A stretch of DNA of 47,949 bases, taken from positions 1-47,949 of the forward strand of contig JAGHYV010000033.1 in the NCBI GenBank assembly GCA_017743475.1, given 5' to 3'. Below are positions 29,506-37,207 of the stretch, one piece after another (position 1 is the stretch's first letter; the number at the start of each line of letters is the position of its first letter). The notes below the pieces were generated by a model. The model was not told where the DNA came from and did not search any database. It saw nothing but the letters and a program-made list of their open reading frames with translations. Source of the stretch: Roseiflexus sp. (GTDB lineage Bacteria > Chloroflexota > Chloroflexia > Chloroflexales > Roseiflexaceae). Both the position numbers and the translations under genes were made by a program.

Positions 29506-31086
29506 ATGCTGAGCGTAAATGCCCGGATTTTTTTGATCGTCGTCGCTGCCCTGATCCCTCTGCTGCTAATCGCAGCCTGGCTATGGCATCGATTCTACCG
29601 GGATGATCACACCGACCCCGCGCGCACGGTTGCGAAAAACAGCCTGCTGCCAATCGCCGCAAATCTGATCAACAAGGTCGTCGACTTTGGCTTTGCGGTT
29701 ATTGCGCTCCGCTTTCTGGGACCGGAAGGGAATGGCGCGTATGCGTTCGTCGCCCTGATAGCCGGTCTTTACTTTTTGACCATCACCAACTGGGGGTTGA
29801 ACGACCTGGCGGTGCGCGAGGCAGCGCCCGATCTCGCACGCGCGCCACGCCTGTTCAGTATCACGCTCCTCCTCCGCTTTGGCATCGCCACGCTGCTGAT
29901 GCCTGTCGCTGCAATCCTGGTGATCGGATACTCGCTGATCGAACGCCCGTTGAGCAATGCTGAAATGCTCGCACTGGCGCTGCTGATGATCCACCTCTAC
30001 CCGGCAGCGCTCGCCGCAGCGTGTTCGGCGTCATTTCAGGCATATCAGCGGATGGAAGTAACGGCGCTGGTTCTGCTGTTGACGAATATAGTGAAGACGC
30101 TCGTCGGTGTTGGAGCGCTGCTCATCGTGCCCGACATCCCCGCGCGGGTGGTGGCACTGGCAGCGGTGGCACTGGGAACGACGACGCTAAATGCTGCGGT
30201 GTTCTTTGCCCTGCAACGGCGCATGCTGTTTCGCACGTCGCTGGTGTGGGACTGGCCCACCGGACGCGAACTGCTGCGCGAGGGGTTTCCACTACTGTTG
30301 AACAGCCTGCTGCTGGCGGTTTTTTTTCGTTTCGATGTCGTGCTACTCCGGGCACAGGCTGGCGCCGAAGCGCTCGGTTTGTACGATGCAGCCTACAAAG
30401 TCATCAACATGACCCAGATCATTCCGCCGTACTTTGTGGCCGCGCTGTTTCCGCTGCTAGCGCAGTATGCGGTCATGGATCGCACTGCACTCGAACGGAT
30501 GTATCACCGCGCGCTCAGTTTCCTGCAACTCCTCGCCTGGCCCGGCGCAGTCGGCGGAACGCTGCTGGCGCCAACGATTATCGCCATTATCGGCGGGCAG
30601 GCGTTTCTGCCGGGGGCAGCGCTGGCGCTGGCGATCCTCATCTGGTACCTGCCGCTTTCGTATGCCAACGGCGTGACCCAGTACGTCCTGGTCGCCCTCC
30701 GACGCCAGCAATCGATCACGGTTGCATTCGCCATCGGTGCTTTGTTCAATCTGGGCATGAATCTGGCGCTCATCCCCATGTATGGCTACCTGGCCACTGC
30801 GACGGTCACAGTGGCAACCGAGGCAGTCCTATTGTTGCCGTTTTTGCGCACATTGCGACGCGAAGGTGTTGCACTGCCACTACTGCGCCTTGCCTGGCGC
30901 CCGGCAGTCGCCTCATGCGTGATGGGAGCGTCGATGTGGGTGGCACTCCCCTTTTCGCCAGGTGCGGCGATCGCGGTCGGGATACCGGTCTACCTCGCGG
31001 CGCTCTGGGCGCTTGGGGCGTTTGGACCGGAAGAGCGAGCGCTTATGCGACGTATGTTGGGGAGAAGTGTGACATCTTCTGGTTAG
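29506..31086 (+). CDS. Polysaccharide/oligosaccharide flippase (MATE/Wzx-like, MVF fold)
   Basis: This 526-residue protein has about 14 hydrophobic segments. After a first membrane helix, the NSLLPIAANLINKVVDFGFAV-like stretch and RFLGPEGNGAYAFV are typical of Wzx/RfbX flippases, which move lipid-linked sugars across the cytoplasmic membrane. The central LREGFPLLLNSLLLAVFFRFDVV-type segment and DAAYKVINMTQIIPPYF match the second half of the fold. No glycosyltransferase genes are adjacent, so the carrier's substrate is unknown; the glucan synthase lies 9 kb upstream. The start lacks a ribosome binding site and may be leaderless. Confidence 0.85.
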   Translation: MLSVNARIFLIVVAALIPLLLIAAWLWHRFYRDDHTDPARTVAKNSLLPIAANLINKVVDFGFAVIALRFLGPEGNGAYAFVALIAGLYFLTITNWGLNDLAVREAAPDLARAPRLFSITLLLRFGIATLLMPVAAILVIGYSLIERPLSNAEMLALALLMIHLYPAALAAACSASFQAYQRMEVTALVLLLTNIVKTLVGVGALLIVPDIPARVVALAAVALGTTTLNAAVFFALQRRMLFRTSLVWDWPTGRELLREGFPLLLNSLLLAVFFRFDVVLLRAQAGAEALGLYDAAYKVINMTQIIPPYFVAALFPLLAQYAVMDRTALERMYHRALSFLQLLAWPGAVGGTLLAPTIIAIIGGQAFLPGAALALAILIWYLPLSYANGVTQYVLVALRRQQSITVAFAIGALFNLGMNLALIPMYGYLATATVTVATEAVLLLPFLRTLRREGVALPLLRLAWRPAVASCVMGASMWVALPFSPGAAIAVGIPVYLAALWALGAFGPEERALMRRMLGRSVTSSG

Positions 31087-31185
31087 CTTGCATTAATCTT
31101 CCTGTCATGTCCTTATCTTGGTCGTAATCCTCCCCGGCGCGTATGGTACTCCCAAATGTGATTGTCAAAGGGAGGACTCAGCGCC

Positions 31186-31281
31186 ATGGATTACGACGAC
31201 CTGCCAGACGATGCACCGGGTGGCGATTGCCCCGATCACGGACCATACGCTGACGAAGAATGCCCGAAATGTTCGTTATAG
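31186..31281 (+). CDS. 31-residue acidic CxxC mini-protein
   Basis: A short ORF codes for MDYDDLPDDAPGGDC then PDHGPYADEE and CPKCSL. It is strongly acidic in its first half and ends in a compact C-x2-H ... C-x2-C set that could hold one zinc ion. It has a purine-rich GGGAGGA site 11 bases before the ATG, a possible TTGGTC/TATGGT promoter upstream (31118-31147, 18-bp spacing), and a strong hairpin 11 bases after its stop. These flanking signals make expression credible even though the ORF is too short to stand on coding statistics. Function is unknown. Confidence 0.55.
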   Translation: MDYDDLPDDAPGGDCPDHGPYADEECPKCSL

Positions 31282-31291
31282 CGTCACGGGA

Positions 31292-31326
31292 CATCCGGTA
31301 CGCTGTCGCGTGTAGCGTGCCGGATG
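31292..31326 (+). terminator. Strong hairpin after the mini-gene
   Basis: CATCCGGTACGCT and AGCGTGCCGGATG pair over 13 positions with one G-T, around a nine-base loop. There is no T tract, but the stem is long and GC-rich. It closes the unit formed by the 31-codon gene or by the flippase gene. Confidence 0.6.
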
Positions 31327-31480
31327 ACACGATCTCGCACCTCCCCTAAGAACACAAGCGTCGCATCCCCTCTGCGGAACAGGCTGTATCTCCAGGGAGA
31401 ATATCACAGCACACGCGAGCCAAGCAAATAATGCTTCGCCTGAACCATTCTATGGTTGTTCTGGAATGTTCTTTGGCATC

Positions 31481-31670
31481 CCGGAACAGTGCGCGTTCCC
31501 GCACTGTCCGGACGCACAGGCGTCTCACCTGCATGCAGTGATGCAACCCATCACGAGAGCAAGGACACCGTTCGTGGCAAGCTGGAACTGGGGCGCATTC
31601 CTGCACTGCCTGGGTGCGCAGGCGTCTCGCCCGCATTCAGATGCGACCCATTACGGAAGCGAGGGCATCG
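31481..31670. repeat. Two degenerate ~90-bp direct repeats
   Basis: 31481-31570 and 31581-31670 share GGAAC, TTCC, GCACTG, CAGGCGTCTC, GCAT, CAACCCAT or CGACCCAT and ACG in the same order and spacing, with the unit repeating every 100 bases. The identity is high enough to be common descent but both copies are eroded. Confidence 0.65.
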
Positions 31671-31732
31671 CGCCCTTGACCGCCCCGTGGGAGCAGGACC
31701 TCTCGAAGGTAGATTTCTTAGGGAAAAATGGG

Positions 31733-31853
31733 CAGTTTTCTGCATTTCCGTGCACTTTTTGCCCCTTATCACTCCGCCTCCTTCTCCCGCGAGGGGAGAG
31801 GGGGAGTGTGGGCGTCCTGATGCCCGAAACAGAAGATGACACGCAGGAGCTTC
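31733..31853 (+). repeat. Interspersed repeat, copy B
   Basis: This copy aligns with the minus strand of 28745-28866: TTTTCTGCATTTCCGTGCAC, TTTTTGCCCC, a CTTCTCCCGCGAGGGGAGAG hairpin, GGCGTCCTGATGC and CGAAACAGAAGATGA. The hairpin is preserved although the bases have changed in both arms. Confidence 0.65.
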
Positions 31854-32033
31854 CCCAAAAACTTGCTCCTGTTGAGGAGAGCGGGACGCTCTCGCTCTGG
31901 GCAACCAGCGCAGATGGCGAATGAGCACGTAGATAGTGCATTGTGTTCTACCAGACGTAACATGAGACCCCGCATTGATAACGCTTATGTCCACTTGTTT
32001 CCCGCGCGCCAAGTTGTACAACCCCCTGTCCTA

Positions 32034-32062
32034 TTGTTTCATTGCCGGGATCGTGCTATACT
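32034..32062 (+). promoter_or_regulatory. Promoter for the TPR-protein operon
   Basis: TTGTTT, a 17-base spacer and TATACT form a good sigma70-type promoter. Transcription would start near 32069, about 40 bases before the TPR gene, and could continue through the amidohydrolase and MFS genes. Confidence 0.55.
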
Positions 32063-32109
32063 GCGATCCGATCCTGGGCTGAAGCATGCCCACTGTTGTC
32101 CGAACGACC

Positions 32110-33933
32110 ATGAGTGAACCTGCAAACCCCCGCCAACGCGCTGCGCAGTTGATCGACGAAGGAATTGCGGCGATCCGTGCTGGCGACCAGATGCGTGCCC
32201 GCCAGTTGCTTAGCCAGGCAGTGCAACTCGACCCACAGAACGAACGTGGATGGTTATGGCTTTCCGGTGCACTGCCGGATGCCGCCCAGCGCCGCTATTG
32301 CCTGGAGCGCGTGCTTGCCATCAATCCGCAGAACGAAATAGCAAAACGCGGATTGGCGAGCCTTATGTCCGCCGCTCCACCGGCAGCGCCGTCTGCAAGT
32401 GCACCGAAACCGGTCACGCCTCCGCGCTCACAACCCGTCTTCGACCCGCTCGCGCCAGATGTCACCGCGAAACGCGACCGACCAACCGGCGCGCCCTCGC
32501 CAGCTGCGTCCGTTGCTTCGTCGCCTCTCCCCGCGCCGCGACCATCTGCTCAGGCAACCGGCAGCGCCGCAACCGGAACGCTAGAGTTGGCAGAAAGCGC
32601 CAGACACGCTGCCAGCACGCTCCCCCTTCCCGGCAGCGCTCCCCCTGCAACGCCAAAGCCAGCAGAACCACGGCAACGCCTGACAGAGTCGCCCCCTGCG
32701 GCGTCACCCGTCGATCCGCTGGCATCGCTGCGTCCCGGTTCAGGCGCGAAACGCAGCTCGCTGCTGCGTCGTCCCGGCGTACCCGGCAAGATTGAATCCA
32801 GCGCAACGCCGACAGACACAACGACCGTTCAGCCAAAGAGACGCTCGCGTACACTTGTCGTCGCCCTTTTGGGTGTGCTGGCAGTGGTTGCGCTCCTAAT
32901 CGTCGGCAGTGTGTATCTGTATCCTGAACTGCTCACGCCGTTGCGATCACCTGAAGAAGCATCCGTACCGACTGCGGAACCCGAACCGCCTCCACCGACG
33001 CCGGTTCCCACCCCGACGAGTATCCCAACAGCAACGCCCCTTCCAACGCCGACGCCAGCAGACGTCCGCGAACTGATCCGCGAAGCCAGCGAACTCGCCG
33101 CAATCGGCAGCCTTGGGCAGGCGGTCGAACGCTACACCGAGGCGATTCGTGCCGATCCGTCCTCCTTCGAGGCATACTTCGGACGCGCTCAGGCCAACTT
33201 CAACCTGTCGCTCTTTCAGAGCGCCATCGATGACTTCACCAAAGCGCTTGCTCTCGATCCAGACAATGTCGAAGCATACCATCAACGCGCCCGCGCGTTC
33301 TACCGTCTGAACCAGTACGATGCGGCTATTCGCGACTTTACCGAGGCGCTGGAGCGTGACCCCAACAATGATGTCATTCTGATGCGACGTGGCGTTGCAT
33401 ATCGTGACAATCGACAGTACGACGAGGCGCTGGCAGATTTCGATCAGTCGCTGCAACTGAACCCGGATGTCAGTTTTACCTACTACCACCGGGCGCTGCT
33501 GTTCCAGGCAATTGGCAAACTCGACCGCGCGCGCGCCGATTTCGACCGCGCGCTGACTATTGCACCGGAGTATCGCCGGGCGTTCGTCGGTCGTGGGCTG
33601 CTGCGGTTGGAACAGCGCGATGCACGCGGCGCGCTCAGCGATTGTTCGCGCGCCATCGAACTCGACGCCACCGAGATCGACGCCTACCTTTGCCGCGCCA
33701 GAGCGGCGGTTGCCCTCAGAGATTATCGCACCGCCATCGCCGATCTCGATGTTGTCATTGCGCGTGACCCCGACAACGCCGATGCGTATCGAGAACGGGG
33801 CAGGGCGCACCAAGCGCTGCGCAATGTCGCCGAAGCGCGTGCAGATTATCAGCGTGCAGCCGAGTTGTACCGCACACAGGGGCGCACCGAAGACCTTGCG
33901 GAAGTCGAGAAGTTGCTTGCTGCATTAAGGTAG
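32110..33933 (+). CDS. Membrane-anchored TPR-repeat protein
   Basis: This 607-residue protein starts with a TPR-like pair (AAQLIDEGIAAIRAGDQMRA and a WLWLSGAL helix), followed by a long Pro/Ala/Ser linker, one membrane segment near residues 250-275 (LVVALLGVLAVVALLIVGSV), a Pro/Thr linker of the P-T-P-x-P-T-P kind, and then about eight TPR repeats to the C-terminus (for example AVERYTEAIRADPSSFEAYF). The topology suggests short cytoplasmic TPRs and a large extracytoplasmic TPR array for protein assembly. An ATG at 32086 would add eight residues; neither start has a clear ribosome binding site. It is followed after two bases by the amidohydrolase gene. Confidence 0.85.
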   Translation: MSEPANPRQRAAQLIDEGIAAIRAGDQMRARQLLSQAVQLDPQNERGWLWLSGALPDAAQRRYCLERVLAINPQNEIAKRGLASLMSAAPPAAPSASAPKPVTPPRSQPVFDPLAPDVTAKRDRPTGAPSPAASVASSPLPAPRPSAQATGSAATGTLELAESARHAASTLPLPGSAPPATPKPAEPRQRLTESPPAASPVDPLASLRPGSGAKRSSLLRRPGVPGKIESSATPTDTTTVQPKRRSRTLVVALLGVLAVVALLIVGSVYLYPELLTPLRSPEEASVPTAEPEPPPPTPVPTPTSIPTATPLPTPTPADVRELIREASELAAIGSLGQAVERYTEAIRADPSSFEAYFGRAQANFNLSLFQSAIDDFTKALALDPDNVEAYHQRARAFYRLNQYDAAIRDFTEALERDPNNDVILMRRGVAYRDNRQYDEALADFDQSLQLNPDVSFTYYHRALLFQAIGKLDRARADFDRALTIAPEYRRAFVGRGLLRLEQRDARGALSDCSRAIELDATEIDAYLCRARAAVALRDYRTAIADLDVVIARDPDNADAYRERGRAHQALRNVAEARADYQRAAELYRTQGRTEDLAEVEKLLAALR

Positions 33934-33935
33934 CC

Positions 33936-35096
33936 GTGCGCATCGACGTCCACATCCACTTTCAACCGCCTGAATTGATCGCGTACCTGGCAACGCACGC
34001 AGGGCGTGAACCCTACTGGGCGCTATTGCTAGCGCCCAACCCGACAACGGGACATCCTATTGCCCCTGACGCCGATCGTATGCTCGTCGATATGGATCGC
34101 GCTGGCATCGATCGTGCTGTGATTCAGGGTGAATACTACCGTCAGCATGAGTCGTGCGTTGCTGCCAACGACCGCGCGCTGGCGCTGCAACATCGATACC
34201 CTGAGCGGTTTCTGGTCTTTGCAACTGTGCAGCCTGCTGATGAACGCGCGCTTGATGAAGTGCGACGCTGCGCTGCGGCAGGCGCAGTCGGCATTGGTGA
34301 ACTCAACCCATACGCGCAGGGGTTTCGGCTCGACTCACCAGCATTCCTGCGCCTGGCGGAATGCTGTATCGACCTCAACCTGCCGATCCTGCTCCACGTG
34401 AACGAACCAGTCGGACGCTACTACCCTGGTAAAGCTGTTACGCCACTGGTGCAGTATTACGACCTGGCAGTGCGCTATCCGGAACTCAAACTTATCCTGG
34501 CGCACTGGGGCGGCGGGTTGTTCTTCTACGAACTGATACCGTCGGTGCGCCGCGCACTGCGCAATGTCTGGTACGATACAGCGGCATCGCCGCTTCTCTA
34601 CCCAACTGACGATGTTATAGCGGTGGCGCTGCGATGCCTGTCGCCTCATAAAATCCTGTTTGGCAGTGATTATCCGCTGCCGCTCTATCCGCGCCGGTCG
34701 CGTGAACCTGATATGTCTGCTTTTCTCAACGAAATCATTGCACTGGACATCGTCCCAGACGTTCGCGATGACATTCTTGGACGCAACGCTGCCCGCCTGC
34801 TGGGATTGACGCCGCCTGTCGGAGGATCACCAGAAAACCCCGTACCACACCAGAAAACCTCGCCTCTGCCGCATCTTCCTATCACAGCGACCACGCCGGT
34901 CGCCGCTATCGCCGCAGCATGGCCCGCAACCCGCGCAATTCTTGACGCATACGGCATCCCGTGGGAAACGGTCGAGGTTCCATTCTGGGAACCGCTGCAC
35001 CAGGCGGCGGCAGCGCGTGGTATCGGACCGGAACGCCTGGCGCAACTGATCAACGACCTCGATACCGCCATTCGCCATGAGAACAAGATGCCATGA
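33936..35096 (+). CDS. Amidohydrolase-2 family enzyme fused to a DUF1858/DUF542-like C-terminal domain
   Basis: The first 300 residues of this 386-residue protein are a TIM-barrel amidohydrolase: D-V-H-I-H (His6, His8), a metal-site His in ILLHVNEP, another in LILAHWGGG and the Asp in FGSDYPLP. Family members are hydrolases or decarboxylases. After a Pro-rich linker, the last 75 residues (TPVAAIAAAWPATRAILDAYG, then PLHQAAAARGI) resemble the small helical domain DUF1858/DUF542 found in ScdA-like and redox-linked proteins, though its usual Cys is absent. The GTG start is two bases after the TPR stop. The stop overlaps the MFS start by four bases (ATGA), so enzyme and carrier are translationally coupled and may act on the same compound. 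Confidence 0.82.
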   Translation: MRIDVHIHFQPPELIAYLATHAGREPYWALLLAPNPTTGHPIAPDADRMLVDMDRAGIDRAVIQGEYYRQHESCVAANDRALALQHRYPERFLVFATVQPADERALDEVRRCAAAGAVGIGELNPYAQGFRLDSPAFLRLAECCIDLNLPILLHVNEPVGRYYPGKAVTPLVQYYDLAVRYPELKLILAHWGGGLFFYELIPSVRRALRNVWYDTAASPLLYPTDDVIAVALRCLSPHKILFGSDYPLPLYPRRSREPDMSAFLNEIIALDIVPDVRDDILGRNAARLLGLTPPVGGSPENPVPHQKTSPLPHLPITATTPVAAIAAAWPATRAILDAYGIPWETVEVPFWEPLHQAAAARGIGPERLAQLINDLDTAIRHENKMP

Positions 35097-36316
35097 ATCG
35101 CGCACTTGCGGTCTTTATCCTCTTCGGCATCGGCTACTTCCTTTCAAACTTCTTCCGCGCTGCCAATGCGGTGATTGCTAACGATCTCATGCGCGACCTA
35201 GGACTGAGCGCCGCTGACCTGGGAATGATGACCAGTCTGTTCTACGCCGGATTCGCTGCGGTTCAGCTGCCCCTTGGGGTCGCTCTGGATCGCATCGGTC
35301 CGCGTATTGCGGTGCCATCCCTGATGCTGATGACAGTCGTCGGATGCCTGTTATTCGCCACTGCAACGGCGCTGCCACAGGTAGCAGTTGGGCGCACCCT
35401 AATCGGTATCGGCATGGCAGGCAACCTGATGGGCGCTGTCAAGGCGTTTGGCGTCTGGTTTCCACCAAACCGGGTGGCGACATTCACCAGCCTGATGGTT
35501 GGCATTGGGGCGCTGGGTGCACTGGTGGCGGCAACGCCGCTCGCGTGGCTGAACCAGCAGTTTGGCTGGCGGGCTGTATTCCTTGGTAGCGCTGGCGTCG
35601 TTCTGCTGAGCGCAGCAGGCATCGCCCTTGGCACTCGGAACGCACCGCCGGGTGTTCCCTGGCGCGTAACGTCTGATGCCGCCAATGGCGGATTCGGCCG
35701 GATTTTCCGAAACAGTCAGTTCTGGCGCATTGCACCGCTCAACTTTGTCTGGCTCGGGACGATGCTTTCTGTCCAGACTCTATGGGCAGGACCCTACCTC
35801 TTCGATGTGTTGCGCCTGCCGCAGATCGAAACTGGCAACCTCCTGTTGCTCATCAGCGCCGGTGTAGCAACGGGGTACGCGAGTTGCGGCGCGCTGGCTG
35901 ACACCTTTGGCGTGCGACGCACCGTGCAGGGGGGCATGGTGCTCTTTCTCGTATCGCAAACACCTCTGCTGTTACCCATACCACTGCCGCCACCAGCGCT
36001 TGCGATCGCGTTCTTCATGTTCGGGTTCACCGGCGCATTCAACCTGTTGATGCTCACCGAAGTACGCATCCTGTTTCCGCCGTCCATGGTCGGGCGTGCT
36101 GTGACGGCTGTCAACCTGTTCGGCTTCACTGGCGCCACAGCAATCCAGTGGGGGATGGGTGTCATTATTGGTGCATTCACGCCGGATGAGGCAGGACGCT
36201 ATCCCGTAGAAGCCTACATCGCTGCCTTTGGTGCTGCGCTGGCAATCAACATTGCTGTCTTCCTCTGGTACCTGACGCCGGTTGCAGTGCAGAAGGGGTT
36301 GAAGGTGGAAGGTTGA
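35093..36316 (+). CDS. MFS transporter
   Basis: This 407-residue protein has 12 hydrophobic segments and the MFS loop 2-3 motif (GVALDRIGPRIAVP, a form of G-x-x-x-D-R-x-G-x-R). The N-terminal SNFFRAANAVIANDLMRDLGLSAADLGMM is typical of the organic-anion/hexuronate or nitrate-like branches. The substrate is not known. Its ATGA overlap with the amidohydrolase gene is the best clue: it may import the substrate or export the product of that enzyme. Confidence 0.85.
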   Translation: MNRALAVFILFGIGYFLSNFFRAANAVIANDLMRDLGLSAADLGMMTSLFYAGFAAVQLPLGVALDRIGPRIAVPSLMLMTVVGCLLFATATALPQVAVGRTLIGIGMAGNLMGAVKAFGVWFPPNRVATFTSLMVGIGALGALVAATPLAWLNQQFGWRAVFLGSAGVVLLSAAGIALGTRNAPPGVPWRVTSDAANGGFGRIFRNSQFWRIAPLNFVWLGTMLSVQTLWAGPYLFDVLRLPQIETGNLLLLISAGVATGYASCGALADTFGVRRTVQGGMVLFLVSQTPLLLPIPLPPPALAIAFFMFGFTGAFNLLMLTEVRILFPPSMVGRAVTAVNLFGFTGATAIQWGMGVIIGAFTPDEAGRYPVEAYIAAFGAALAINIAVFLWYLTPVAVQKGLKVEG

Positions 36317-36325
36317 GGGTAGACG

Positions 36326-37147
36326 TTGGAACATCGCAAGAAGCCACTCCCACACTATAGCGCATACATCTTCGATCTCGATGGAACGATTTATCTCGGT
36401 GACGCGCTCCTGCCCGGCGTTGCCGAAACCATCGCGTGTCTACGCACTGGCGGGTCGAAGGTTCTGTTCCTCTCTAACAATCCGACCCGCACGCGCGCCC
36501 AATACGCGGCAAAATTGACCGCGCTCGGCATTCCGACGACGCCGGACGAGGTGATCAACTCATCGTATGTGATGGTGCGCTGGTTACGCGCAGAAGCGCC
36601 GGGGAGCCGGATTTTCGTTATTGGAGAGCAACCGCTTTGCGACGAACTGGCTGCCGCCGGCTTCGACCTGGCGACAGATGCCGGTGGCGTTCAATTCGTC
36701 ATTGCGTCGTTCGACCGCACCTTCACCTATCGCAAGTTACAGATCGCATTCGATGCTATTCGCGCTGGAGCACGCTTCGTCGCCACGAATCCCGACCGCT
36801 ACTGTCCGACGCCAACCGGCGGCGAACCGGATGCCGCAGCAATCATTGCTGCGATTGAAGCGTGCACCTCACATCCGGTCGAAGTGGTGGTCGGCAAACC
36901 ATCGCCGATCATGGCGCAGACCATCGCCGATGTCCTGCAACTGTTGCCTGAACAGTGCCTTATGGTCGGCGACCGACTCGAAACCGATATTGCGATGGGA
37001 CGCGCCGTCGGCATGGCGACAGCGCTGACCCTCACCGGCGCAACTGATCGCCGGGCGTTGATCACTTCGCCTATTCAACCAGATTATGTCATCGAGTCGA
37101 TAGGCGAACTGATACGGCAAACAGAGTATAATGAGTTGCAAGCATGA
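36326..37147 (+). CDS. HAD-IIA family phosphatase (NagD/phosphoglycolate phosphatase-like)
   Basis: This 273-residue protein has the HAD motifs: nucleophile in YIFDLDGTIYLGD, motif II LFLSNNPTRT, the Lys of VVVGKPSP and the acidic motif IV in MVGDRLETDIAMG. The C2-type cap between motifs II and III (about residues 85-190) identifies it as subclass IIA, like NagD and eukaryotic phosphoglycolate phosphatase. A role in clearing 2-phosphoglycolate or another small phosphoester is possible. No ATG or GTG precedes the motif; the TTG at 36326 has GAGGG seven bases upstream and is taken as the start. It lies nine bases after the MFS stop. Confidence 0.86.
   Translation: MEHRKKPLPHYSAYIFDLDGTIYLGDALLPGVAETIACLRTGGSKVLFLSNNPTRTRAQYAAKLTALGIPTTPDEVINSSYVMVRWLRAEAPGSRIFVIGEQPLCDELAAAGFDLATDAGGVQFVIASFDRTFTYRKLQIAFDAIRAGARFVATNPDRYCPTPTGGEPDAAAIIAAIEACTSHPVEVVVGKPSPIMAQTIADVLQLLPEQCLMVGDRLETDIAMGRAVGMATALTLTGATDRRALITSPIQPDYVIESIGELIRQTEYNELQA
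37127..37132 (+). promoter_or_regulatory. -10 candidate for ppc within the phosphatase gene end
   Basis: A perfect TATAAT lies inside the last codons of the HAD gene, about 75 bases before ppc. No matching -35 is present at 16-18 bases, so it is uncertain. Confidence 0.3.
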
Positions 37148-37183
37148 CCCCGCCGCTTTAATTCCAGGCACCATCACCGTCCC

Positions 37184-37207
37184 GCAGCATAGCTCAGTGG
37201 ATAGACT
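37184..37207 (+). other. tRNA 5'-half-like fragment before ppc
   Basis: The stretch reads GCAGCATAGCTCAGTGGATA then GACT, directly joined to the ppc ATG. The TAGCTCAGTGGATAGA part matches bases 8-22 of a typical bacterial tRNA (the U8-A9, D-stem GCUC and D-loop AGUGGAUA), but the D-stem partner GAGC is only partly present (GACT) and no anticodon or T arm follows, because coding sequence begins. It may be a tRNA relic or chance. Confidence 0.45.

Larger units (their letters stand above)
31282..32109. other. Repeat-rich intergenic region
   Basis: About 0.8 kb without a credible gene; open frames here have no ribosome binding sites and run through the repeats on both strands. It contains the terminator hairpin, a pair of degenerate direct repeats (31481-31670), interspersed repeat copy B, two further short hairpins (arms CAGGAGC/GCTCCTG at 31843-31870 and GAGAGCG/CGCTCTC at 31879-31895), and a promoter for the TPR gene. 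Confidence 0.6.

Noticed and set aside
30021-31127. 368-codon open frame in a second plus-strand frame over the flippase
   Set aside because: The flippase frame has all membrane segments; the alternative product is low-complexity Arg/Ala/Gly-rich, as expected for a shifted frame.
31466-31924. Open frames through the repeats at 31.5-31.9 kb
   Set aside because: They run across degenerate repeats, have no binding sites and read open in several frames and both strands.
32947-33813. 288-codon minus-strand open frame over the TPR protein
   Set aside because: Antisense to the TPR repeats; no independent start signal or recognised domain.
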